Source: Tethya wilhelma (lineage: Eukaryota; Porifera; Demospongiae; Tethyida; Tethyidae). From it: 64,000 nucleotides of DNA. Where the stretch lies: NCBI GenBank assembly GCA_964030475.1, contig CAXIPT010000033.1, positions 1 to 64,000 on the forward strand, written 5' to 3'. The position numbers and the translations under genes are program-made. Position 1 is the first letter of the stretch. Every line of letters begins with the position of its first letter. Positions 1 to 9,343 of this stretch are shown here, piece by piece. The notes below the pieces were generated by a model that was given only the letters and a program-made list of their open reading frames with translations, was not told where the DNA came from and made no database searches.

Positions 1-691
1 ATAAAAGGCTATGTCAAATTTATCTTAGAAAAACAAAAACAATTAAGCTCTATACGCAAAGCTAGCTACTATACTAATTTTGCCGGATGATGTACTAATA
101 TTATTTCTATATAATTATGTATTATGTAATAATATATTATTGTTTGAGCTCCCTTTCACCAAATTCATTTCTCACTGAAATAACTGGCTATACAGTATCA
201 TACGTACGGTAGTAGAGTAAGCCACCGATGTTCGTCCACCATCAAATTCGGACACTTGTATCTCAAAAACTAAAAGCCGCACAGACTTCGGACTTGGTTC
301 ACGTGAATCAGCATCAAATTTTATTACAGGATAGTCTAAGACCAGCCCCAACTAGTTGAGTACTCCAAAGCTATTACGTTATTAATTGTGTGGCCGACGC
401 AACTCTTGTTTCGTGCGGTTAACAGCAACTTTCGGACAGCAACTATAAATCGCAGGTGTGTTAGCGCTAGGGCTATAATACTAATAGTACACATACCTAA
501 GACATTATAGTTTGCAAATATAAAATCTGGGCCCGAAAGCTCTTCATACTACGACAGGCCGAAGGGTTGTTTAAGCGCGATTTGGAAATCAATAAATCGG
601 TCGCATTTACAAGCTACAAACATTCCTGTGAATGCTATTTCTTGAACAATTGAGAGCAGTAGAGACATATAGACATTATATTGAAGTCTAA
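1..691. other. Contig end without a recognisable gene
   Basis: No coding region is visible. Positions 199-257 hold a dispersed repeat end: a near-palindromic TACGTACGGTAGT stretch followed by TAGAGTAAGCCACC and later TTCGGACAC. Related copies occur at 14541-14610 and 38556-38600. The stretch ends at a single N at 692, immediately before the minisatellite. Confidence 0.6.
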
Positions 692-692
692 N
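692..692. other. Single-N contig join
   Basis: One N separates unique sequence from the first, partial minisatellite unit. The join falls exactly at the array edge, so the real array length is unknown. Confidence 0.7.
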
Positions 693-2553
693 TGTTTTCG
701 GGTCTTGTAGGCAGAGTTCACACAAACACACACACACTGTTGTTTCTATTTGCTCTGACCGGCGACCTGTTTTCGGGTCTTGTAGGCAGAGTTCACACAA
801 ACACACACACACTGTTGTTTCTATTTGCTCTGACCGGCGACCTGTTTTCGGGTCTTGTAGGCAGAGTTCACACAAACACACACACACTGTTGTTTCTATT
901 TGCTCTGACCGGCGACCTGTTTTCGGGTCTTGTAGGCAGAGTTCACACAAACACACACACACTGTTGTTTCTATTTGCTCTGACCGGCGACCTGTTTTCG
1001 GGTCTTGTAGGCAGAGTTCACACAAACACACACACACTGTTGTTTCTATTTGCTCTGACCGGCGACCTGTTTTCGGGTCTTGTAGGCAGAGTTCACACAA
1101 ACACACACACACTGTTGTTTCTATTTGCTCTGACCGGCGACCTGTTTTCGGGTCTTGTAGGCAGAGTTCACACAAACACACACACACTGTTGTTTCTATT
1201 TGCTCTGACCGGCGACCTGTTTTCGGGTCTTGTAGGCAGAGTTCACACAAACACACACACACTGTTGTTTCTATTTGCTCTGACCGGCGACCTGTTTTCG
1301 GGTCTTGTAGGCAGAGTTCACACAAACACACACACACTGTTGTTTCTATTTGCTCTGACCGGCGACCTGTTTTCGGGTCTTGTAGGCAGAGTTCACACAA
1401 ACACACACACACTGTTGTTTCTATTTGCTCTGACCGGCGACCTGTTTTCGGGTCTTGTAGGCAGAGTTCACACAAACACACACACACTGTTGTTTCTATT
1501 TGCTCTGACCGGCGACCTGTTTTCGGGTCTTGTAGGCAGAGTTCACACAAACACACACACACTGTTGTTTCTATTTGCTCTGACCGGCGACCTGTTTTCG
1601 GGTCTTGTAGGCAGAGTTCACACAAACACACACACACTGTTGTTTCTATTTGCTCTGACCGGCGACCTGTTTTCGGGTCTTGTAGGCAGAGTTCACACAA
1701 ACACACACACACTGTTGTTTCTATTTGCTCTGACCGGCGACCTGTTTTCGGGTCTTGTAGGCAGAGTTCACACAAACACACACACACTGTTGTTTCTATT
1801 TGCTCTGACCGGCGACCTGTTTTCGGGTCTTGTAGGCAGAGTTCACACAAACACACACACACTGTTGTTTCTATTTGCTCTGACCGGCGACCTGTTTTCG
1901 GGTCTTGTAGGCAGAGTTCACACAAACACACACACACTGTTGTTTCTATTTGCTCTGACCGGCGACCTGTTTTCGGGTCTTGTAGGCAGAGTTCACACAA
2001 ACACACACACACTGTTGTTTCTATTTGCTCTGACCGGCGACCTGTTTTCGGGTCTTGTAGGCAGAGTTCACACAAACACACACACACTGTTGTTTCTATT
2101 TGCTCTGACCGGCGACCTGTTTTCGGGTCTTGTAGGCAGAGTTCACACAAACACACACACACTGTTGTTTCTATTTGCTCTGACCGGCGACCTGTTTTCG
2201 GGTCTTGTAGGCAGAGTTCACACAAACACACACACGCTGTTGTTTCTATTTGCTCTGACCGGCAACCTGTTTTCGGGTCTTGTAGGCAGAGTTCACACAA
2301 ACACACACACACACACTGTTGTTTCTATTTGCTCTGACCAGCGACCTGTTTTCGGGTCTTGTAGGCAGAGTTCACACAAATACACACACACTGTTGTTTC
2401 TATTTGCTCTGACCGGCGACCTGTTTTCGGGTCTTGTAGGCAGAGTTCACACAAACACACACACACTGTTGTTTCTATTTGCTCTGACCGGTGACCTGTT
2501 TTCGGGTCTTGTAGGCAGAGTTCACACAAACACACACACGCTGTTGTTTCTAT
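693..2553. repeat. Minisatellite, 75-bp unit, about 25 copies
   Basis: A 75-bp unit repeats head to tail about 25 times. Each unit contains TGTTTTCGGGTCTTGTAGGC, an (AC)n run, and TTTGCTCTGACCGGCGACC. The first ~20 units look identical. Changes gather in the last four or five: CACG for CACA near 2236, GGCAACC near 2263, a 4-bp longer AC run near 2305, GACCAGC near 2338, and AAATAC near 2380. Because 75 is divisible by three and the unit lacks stops in several frames, long repetitive reading frames exist on both strands (549-2312 minus, 740-2494 plus). They have no non-repeat protein sequence and no family resemblance, so I treat them as by-products of the repeat. Confidence 0.95.
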
Positions 2554-3684
2554 CTTGTTTATTTCAGTGTACGTATGTATAATAATGTATTATTATGTTC
2601 ATTGTTATTAGAGAAACAGAGCACAAGACTCCAGTGGACATGCTGCTTCAATATGAGCTAGTGGGACACTAGACGCAAGCATGCAGTCAAGTTCTCAACA
2701 GCCTTCACTGTATAGACAGAATTATTTTTTGTATTCTTCTTGCTTGTTGTATCTGAAATGAAAATAAACATGACTGTATCTTATTACACGTGCTCGCGGT
2801 AATATCTGCAGCGCATAATAATTTGCATTTGTGCACTTTGACCCCCACCACTTGGCCTTGCAGAAATGTATTTGCGCATGCGCAGATACTGCTTTCTTCA
2901 GTGTTTTCAGAGCCTCGAGGAAAAATATGAGGTGGAGCTGAAGGTCATGCAGTGCTGTATTAGTGAACTTTGACCATTGGTCTCTGGAATGGTGTTTCAA
3001 GGTTTCCAATATTTACCTCAGATTTGTCAGATTCCCAAGTCAAAGTTCAAGAGTTCAGCCATTTTGTATTGGAGTCAATGGGAAAAGTAGCAGCCACAAG
3101 GGTGGGCTCAGGGAAAATTCCAGAGAAGAGCAACGGTTACTTTTTTGTGCCAAGAGACTTTCTTTACATCTCCTAAGGACAGTCCTTTTTCAAGGTAAGT
3201 CGATTTTAGCCTGCATAAGCTTTCTCCCATTGACTCTCCATATAAAATGGCTGTTCTAATTAAGCGAAAGTTGGCTAAGTAAAATGAGAAATGTCCAGCG
3301 ATTTCTGGCAATGCTTGTAAAGCCTTGGAGCTAGCTGTAGAGGCTACATTATTATGACCAATTATTGCTTTTTTGTTGATACTCACCCGGCATTGACCAA
3401 GATTTTTTGTATCCAGAAATTGCCCATCATTTTTAGAGCACAAATGGTTACAACACACTGTGTTAGCATCTTTCATAGTTGAGCGATAGCTAAAACAATT
3501 TCTCAGATTGTAGATAACTAGAACTGAAGCCTATCTGTTGTTTGTAACACTTCTTTGCCAAAACTCCAGCAATCCCCCACAAATTTCAATGGTTTCTGGC
3601 ATTGTAAAACAAACAATATTAGAACCTTTGTGGGTAACTATATCCATTGAACATTGAAGGTATAAGTAGCTGTTCCATTTCTGC
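2554..3684. other. Intergenic, no supported gene
   Basis: Only short reading frames without family resemblance occur here, overlapping on both strands (for example 2722-3009 minus and 2963-3259 plus). I see no domain, repeat family or splice structure that supports a gene. Confidence 0.6.
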
Positions 3685-4376
3685 TAATAATCTCCTCAGG
3701 TCAGTTAAGGCATGTAACAGTCATTTTGGCAATGCAAAAGTTTGGTTAAGGATATCTTTGTAATGGTTAAATTCTAAGCATTCAAACTTGGTATAAATAT
3801 TTATCACTGCAGTTTCTTCATACACGCCAAGTTTAAGCATCACGTGATCAAGGGAGGCGGGGCTAGTCCAAATAAATGCACTTTTAAAAATGCGCAACTG
3901 TAGCTAATTAGCCACGCCCACCAAATTTTGATACAAATTTTTTTGCAAGCTACCTTTCCTTTTCTGCCTGGAACCACCTGCATTGAGCTTTGGTTTAAGA
4001 GAAATGCTTAAAAAACCTCAAATTCTAATAAATGCACACCTGATTAAATATGCAAAACTAGAATATCTCTACAGCTAATTACCCCACCCCTAGGTTCCAC
4101 CCACCAATACATTGCCCATTATGTCACAAAAAATTTTTGGTGGGCGTGGCTAATTAGCTACAGTTGCGCATTTTAAAAGTTCATTTATTTGGACTAGCCC
4201 CGCCCCCCTTTATCACGTGACGCTTAAACTTGGTGTGTCTGAAGAAACTGCAGTGGTAAATATTTGTACCAAGTTTTAATGCTTAAAATTGAACCATTAC
4301 AAAGATATCCTACACCAAACTTTTGCATTGCCAAAATGGCTGCTACATGCCTTAACAAACCTGAGTCATTATTATC
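3685..4376. mobile_element. Foldback element with ~245-bp inverted arms
   Basis: The left arm (about 3685-3935) and right arm (about 4128-4376) are reverse complements with scattered mismatches. Shared blocks include the CTCAGGT / ACCTGAG edges, CATTTTGGCAATGCAAAAG, GGCGGGGCTAGTCCAAATAA and AATTAGCCACGCCCACCAAA. About 190 bp of non-repeated sequence separates the arms. There is no coding capacity. The architecture fits a non-autonomous foldback/MITE-type DNA element; its family is unknown. Confidence 0.8.
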
Positions 4377-4427
4377 ATGTTTGAAAAATCGAACTTGCTA
4401 CAAAAAGCTTAAGTAGCAGCTACAATT

Positions 4428-4723
4428 AGCCTTGTACCCAGGCCCCTCCCATCAAAAGAAGGGAGAGGACCTGGTACACACCATTTGTGCATGCTCCATT
4501 TTCTCAGTAAATACAAAGTTACTCACTTTTGACCTACAATAGTGCAATGGTTAGCAGTTGTAACACGGAAACCGTTTACTTGCTCCGTATGATGGTCCAA
4601 TGGAATGTAACATAATTATACTAAAAAATATGCGGAAAATTACAGAGAAAACTGAGTGCATGCACAGACAGTGTGTACCAGGCCCTCTCTCTTCCTTTAT
4701 GGGATGGGCCTGGGTACGAGGCT
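4428..4723. mobile_element. MITE with AGCCTYGTACCCAGGCC-type termini
   Basis: The left end AGCCTTGTACCCAGGCCCCT and right end GGGCCTGGGTACGAGGCT are inverted copies, and similarity continues inward for about 85 bp (GTGCATGC and TTTTCTC blocks). A shorter relative lies at 46101-46254, and decayed pieces occur near 44735-44760, 49024-49110 and 49950-49998. No coding capacity. Confidence 0.8.
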
Positions 4724-4744
4724 ACACCTACAATGTATTTAATT

Positions 4745-4997
4745 ATGCTGGAGGAGGCTAATGTGCATGTGCATCGTGGATAATGACCTTTGAACTCTTC
4801 CTACCAAGATGGCTGCATTGTAGTACATGGATTTATGCACTAAGTTTCAAAGCTTTCTAGTTTTTGTTTAGGCCTATAAATAATTAAATTAATTTATGAT
4901 AAAAACCAGTATCAAGAAATGTAGTACCAATGAAACATCTTACTTTGCAAGGTCAATTGGTTCAACACGTTCTGGTTCTCTGTAAATCCTTTTTAAT
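4745..4997 (-). repeat. Fragment of dispersed repeat B
   Basis: Read in reverse, this matches part of the repeat seen at 52168-52787, 54172-54770 and 54771-55363 (blocks around GGTTCTCTGTAAATCC, AAAGCTTTCTAGTTTTTG and GACCTTTGAACTC). It stops where the Helentron-like element begins at 4998. A further piece of the same repeat appears at 6110-6420, consistent with later insertion into it. Confidence 0.6.
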
Positions 4998-5860
4998 TAA
5001 GCCTCGGCACGTGCGTAGCATGTGCAGAGGATTACGGTAGTCGTTTTGTGTGTGCGTCTGTCTGTTACGGGATAATCTGAAGAACGGCAACTCTACATGA
5101 GAAATGGAAGGTACTTATGTTCATGAATCGAAGTTATCTTGAAATATTATATTTAGCATCTTGCAAAACGCTGTAGTTTCTGAGATCTGAGGCTTTTGTG
5201 CTTCTCTGAGTGCTTAGCTTCGAAACCACACGTATTGATTAAGCCCCCTGCAGTGTGCGTTATTTAGAAATACAGTGGAGTTGTGCCACTTGACACTGCT
5301 CGGGCTTGTGCTTGGCTCAGGTGCTGGAGCACTGCTTGCAAGACTAGAGTCTTGTAAGTTAAATTTAGTGAGGGTATTAAAACACAACACTTTGTAGAAC
5401 TATACATGATAGTGGCTTATTCACTGGAAGAGTCCCGGCAATCACGGTGTTCATGGGTGTCAGTGACTGAGTCAGTCTGTAGTCTCACTACTAGCTCAGT
5501 GCAGCATGATTTGAGTCCTAACTGAATCATCATAGATCTATATAAACATCAGCATTGGTCTTGTAGTGTTAAACTATAATATAAATGTGAAATGAGTATC
5601 CGCTGTGTTTATCAGGCAAGTTCACTACTTGAATGACTTCCAGAGGCCCGGTTATCATATGCCACTGCTACATCATGTTGTTTAATATGAGTAGACAGAC
5701 AAGTCACCGGATGTATTGGTAGTCTCACAGGTCAGACTTCGGACACACAAGAGCAATTAACTTGCTAATGGCACTCTTGTGCACAATGTCATTCTTAATT
5801 GTTTAGTTACACATTCTGGTGATATGTGCCGAGGCTTATGCACCATCGGTGCCTTCATTA
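4998..5860 (+). mobile_element. Non-autonomous Helentron/DINE-like element
   Basis: The left edge TAAGCCTCGGCAC (4998-5010) has a perfect 13-bp inverted copy GTGCCGAGGCTTA at 5826-5838. The second copy is followed by a hairpin (GCACC-ATC-GGTGC, 5840-5852) and a CTTCATTA tail. A short GTCTGTCTGTT tract follows the 5' block. An inverted repeat at the 5' edge, an internal inverted partner and a terminal 3' hairpin resemble Helentron-associated (HINE/DINE-1) elements. Copies or pieces occur at 33511-33800, 53643-56025 and 62036-63520, and all four left edges follow TTAA. Classification is inference; the repeated architecture is directly visible. Confidence 0.65.
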
Positions 5861-6109
5861 TAATTGTAATTCAACACTCAAACAAGAGGAGCAAACAACA
5901 TAGCACGTATTATGTATAATTAAAAAGATAGTAATATAATATTATAGTAGTGTTGAACGGAACACATAGATACAATGTCAGACTCCAGATTAGCATTCAT
6001 GCAAAGACGGATTCAGACGAGTGGTTTGAATAAAGTCAGCAAATAACTGATCACTCAATTAAAATGCCTATTCCCATGTTGAATATTATAGCCAATAGCA
6101 GTGAAAACG
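5861..6109. other. Intergenic, nothing recognised
   Basis: AT-rich sequence with no reading frame, repeat family or motif I can name. Confidence 0.5.
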
Positions 6110-6420
6110 GCCTCTGAGCTGGCACTGTAGATATCACTAGGAGAGCCTCTGACTAACTTTGAAGGTTATGTAAGTCAGTTAGTAAGTACATTAGGTGAAC
6201 AAAAATGGCACTATTGTGGCTTCCCACTAGTGCTCTCTATGAGTGCTGAGGAAGCTTTTTGTGAGTTTTAGGACATGCATGCAATTGGTAATATGTCAAA
6301 GAGAGCCTCTGACTAACTTTGAAGGTTTAGTTCTGTTTAAGTAGATTTTTGACCAACATTTTGTATTGTATCTGTGGGACAGTCGGTCCATTCCTACTAT
6401 ACATACCTATGTATGTTATA
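6110..6420 (-). repeat. Fragment of dispersed repeat B
   Basis: Blocks such as GAACAAAAATGGCACTATTG, the TGCTCTCTATGAGTGCTG region and the terminal GGACAGTCGGTCCATTCCTACTATA match the reverse of the repeat at 54771-55363 and the copy at 45010-45425. An internal direct duplication of AGAGCCTCTGACTAACTTTG occurs at about 6142 and 6301. Confidence 0.65.
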
Positions 6421-6895
6421 GCTACAACTCATATCTCACACAAAGGCAACTTCTGCCTAGTGCATTATACTATTGTCATGACTCTAGGTCGACATGTTGG
6501 TATAGAGTCCTGCCAGCCTGGGAAGTGAGCATTGATGATATTGTAACGAGTTAAGCCATAACTCCACTTTCAGTGGGAAGGGCTCACTCAGCCAAAAGCT
6601 GGGTGATTCATAAGTGATTTCCGTGCCTGAGTAGAAAAAATGGCATACATAAATTTAACAATACACTGCAGAAGTATTCATGCATGCATGAATGGCGCAA
6701 ACAAGTACATGGATTAATCAAGCATACTTTATTAGCTATCCAAAAATACTTTATTTCAAGCATATAAGTATTGACTAGAAAATTCATGATTGAAATATAT
6801 AATAAATTTTAGATACTTTATTTTTACATTATTATAGTACAGGTATACTATCTCTGTGTACTTAAGGACTGGGTCAACAGCATACCTTATAATGT
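6421..6895. other. Intergenic, nothing recognised
   Basis: No supported coding region. A short open frame at 6366-6554 overlaps the repeat B end and has no family features. Confidence 0.5.
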
Positions 6896-7158
6896 ACAAG
6901 TAAAAAAAAAACATTGGAAATGTATACGTAGTGAGACATAGGAATGGTAAAAAGAAAGCAAACAAGATGGAATGGCTGTTTGAGTGTGTGCAGAATTCTT
7001 CCTGTATGGGCTGCATGTAGTACTCTCTTTCCATGTTGAGTCCCTCATGTTGCCCATAGGAATAATTCTTTACAAACTCAAACAGCCATTCCATCTTGTT
7101 TGCTTTCTTGGCCATTCCTATGTCTCACTACATTTCCAATGTTTTTTTTTTTACTTGT
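6896..7158. mobile_element. Foldback element C
   Basis: Two inverted arms of about 85 bp (about 6896-6980 and 7076-7158) share ACAAGTAAAAAAAA, GAGACATAGGAATGG, GCAAACAAGATGGAATGG and CTGTTTGAG. The central loop is about 95 bp. A related copy lies at 57140-57413. Edges (ACAAGTA ... TACTTGT) and the internal TAGGAATGG motif resemble those of foldback family A. Confidence 0.8.
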
Positions 7159-7311
7159 TTGTTCATAATTCTATGAATCACATTTGAGCTCGAGTTTGTG
7201 TGTGTATATACGGTAGTTACTTGTACAGTATATATCAGCATGAATATGATAGCTTGTATAATCTACCGGTATGCTATCAGTAAAGTGAAGCATCTCAGCA
7301 CTGGAGGCTGG

Positions 7312-7387
7312 TAGTCTGGAGTATCCAGCGCGTGTGTAAAGGGTTAGTCTAGTCTAGACTAGTAAAGGGTCTGGATACTCCAGACTA
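7312..7387. repeat. Perfect 17-bp inverted repeat with palindromic core
   Basis: TAGTCTGGAGTATCCAG (7312-7328) recurs as its reverse complement at 7371-7387. The spacer contains a second palindrome, AGTCTAGTCTAGACTA (around 7347-7362). It could form a cruciform or be a small decayed MITE. Confidence 0.75.
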
Positions 7388-7559
7388 GAAGGCTGGAGTG
7401 TATCTAACAAAATTTACTAGCTTTACTCATCTTCTTATAATGACAACAACATAATAAGTGTAACATTAAAGTAGTCTATTCATCTCCTAAATATTGAAGA
7501 CTGAAAGATTACAAAAGCTCAGCACAACCAGAAATCTTCAGACAAAGCAGGCAGACAGC

Positions 7560-7845
7560 GAATATTCAGATTCCAAATAACGCACACTTATATCTGGAAA
7601 AGGGTCGTCAATTTGAAATTTCTAGTAGCTAATGAATTATGCATGAGCATAGAAATGAATGGCTGCCATACGGAGAAGGCGCTTTTCGCCATGTATCTAG
7701 CCACCTAACGAGAGACACAGAAAACCGATACCAAAAGCACGTGAAGACAAAGATACCAAGTTATTCGTTCAAGAATCAGCTTCTGAAAGTAAACAGTCTT
7801 TGAGAAAAGTTGAGCCATGATAGAAGAAGAAGAAGATGGAGAAAA
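7560..7845 (+). repeat. Dispersed repeat D
   Basis: An inverted copy occurs at 56680-56960. Shared blocks include CAAGAATCAGCTTCT, GAGAAAAGTTGAGCCA, GTATCTAGC and AGAGACACA. In both places repeat D lies 200-400 bp from a foldback C copy in the same relative arrangement, so C and D may belong to one longer unit. Confidence 0.65.
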
Positions 7846-8111
7846 TTGGAGTTTTAGCATATTTTACTTTGGTACTTTAGCGATGATTTTAGGCCATTTT
7901 TTTGGGCTTGTTGGAAAGATAATGTGCTAATTAGTAGTTTGAGAAGCCTTTTAGTGGCAAGCACTCAGTTTTTGCAGAGTTATCCACGTGAATATTTGTA
8001 TTGCGCTAATGGGCCATCCATGCCATTCCTATGTACCCAGTACTACCATACTGGGAATAGTAAAATAATATCAATATTTGGAATGGTCATAACTTTTAAA
8101 CTAACTAATTA

Positions 8112-8523
8112 GTAACCATGGAAACGTCGGTATAGATTCTTCAGAATATTTCAAATATCCTTAAGTCAAAAGTTGGTCATGTGACTGTTCCATTTTTGCT
8201 GAATCAGCAAAAAATGAATAATTAATTAGGCAGAAAATGTTACCCTGTTGCTATGGTAACCATTTTTTGTATAAATATTTTTTACATCAATATATGCCTA
8301 AATCTTAATTGGGGTTCAGTAATACTCATCTGGATAAAAGATATACAGCTTTTTCCATATAATGCACACCTGCCGTTCTCTCCTTCTCGGCTATATCTTA
8401 TCAACAATACGATCAGCGGTAACCCTAATCAAGATTATAGAGTTTCATGATGACAGTTATCTCCTGAAAAAGTTTGGTTGCCATAGCAACCTTCTAAGGT
8501 TTCCGCCTAATTAATTATTTATA
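8112..8523. repeat. Inverted repeat carrying X-box-like palindromes
   Basis: GAATAATTAATTAGGC plus GTTGCTATGGTAAC (8216-8260) is mirrored by GTTGCCATAGCAAC plus GCCTAATTAATTATT (8477-8520). A third palindrome, GTAACCATGGAAAC, lies at 8112-8125. A single related module is at 35847-35898 (GTTTCCATGGCAAC). The palindromes fit the RFX-type X-box pattern but may simply be the inner ends of a small MITE. Confidence 0.55.
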
Positions 8524-9343
8524 ATTTAAGGTGTTTTATTGACCAATCATTATTTACATGAATATTCATTATTTTGGTATGAGATTTGGGTAACATGAAA
8601 ACAAAAGGCCAAAAACTTGTTGTATAGCAAAGAAATTAGCCTATATCCTGTAGATCTAAATTATAATTCAGGGGAAACATTTTCAAGGTGACCCGTGCCT
8701 AAAGTACACAGAGATAGCATTTACAATTCATGTGGAACTGTATGCCCTATATCATTACCTTTATTATTGTGAACGCCCACTAGTAGGCCACTATGTACTG
8801 TGGTTCAATTTACAATCATTACCTGTTGGATGTGAAAAGAGTCAAGTTGAATGTTCCCCAACACGACTTGTTTTGTAAATTTTGATTGTTGTTGATGACA
8901 ACATTTACATGAAATCTTGTCATAGCGTTGGTAGTTCTAGAGAGCTTAAGTCTTGAGAACCTGAACATATATGGAGTTAAGAACAATGAATGCATCGTAA
9001 ACACTGTTATTAATCATAGATGTTTTGATAAAAACTAGAAAACAAATAATTTAAAAAACATTAAAAATTAACATAAAAGGGTTATAATTCGACATAATGT
9101 CAACTTGAAAGTTAAACTTTTAATCAGTTGATTTAAGCATTATATGATTGTGAGGTTATAGTAACATTACTACAACTGTTACAGAGAAGTGTAGCTAAAC
9201 GGTAGGACAATTTAATATTAAGTCATCGTATTCGAGTCCATGGCTTGGGGTTGTAAATTTCAAGCTTATCAACCATCAAAAATACAAGTAAGTCAAGACT
9301 GATATAGTAAATAATAGACTATAGACTCCCTAAAAACAACATC
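8524..9343. other. Upstream region of the beta-helix membrane gene
   Basis: No coding region or repeat recognised. The AT-rich stretch just before 9344 may contain the promoter, but I see no TATA box or start element I would defend. Confidence 0.4.

Noticed and set aside
549..2494. Two ~585-codon repetitive proteins, one per strand
   Set aside because: Both are produced by a 75-bp minisatellite whose unit length is a multiple of three. They mirror each other and lack any non-repeat domain.
693..2553. CRISPR-like array
   Set aside because: Units are contiguous and identical without variable spacers, and the rest of the window is animal DNA.
2722..3476. Small overlapping ORFs as genes
   Set aside because: They overlap on both strands, lack domains or splice context, and have no recognisable relatives.
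4998..5838. piggyBac-type MITE because of TTAA at the left edge
   Set aside because: The right inverted copy is followed by TTAT and a conserved hairpin in both full copies, which fits a Helentron-like 3' end better.
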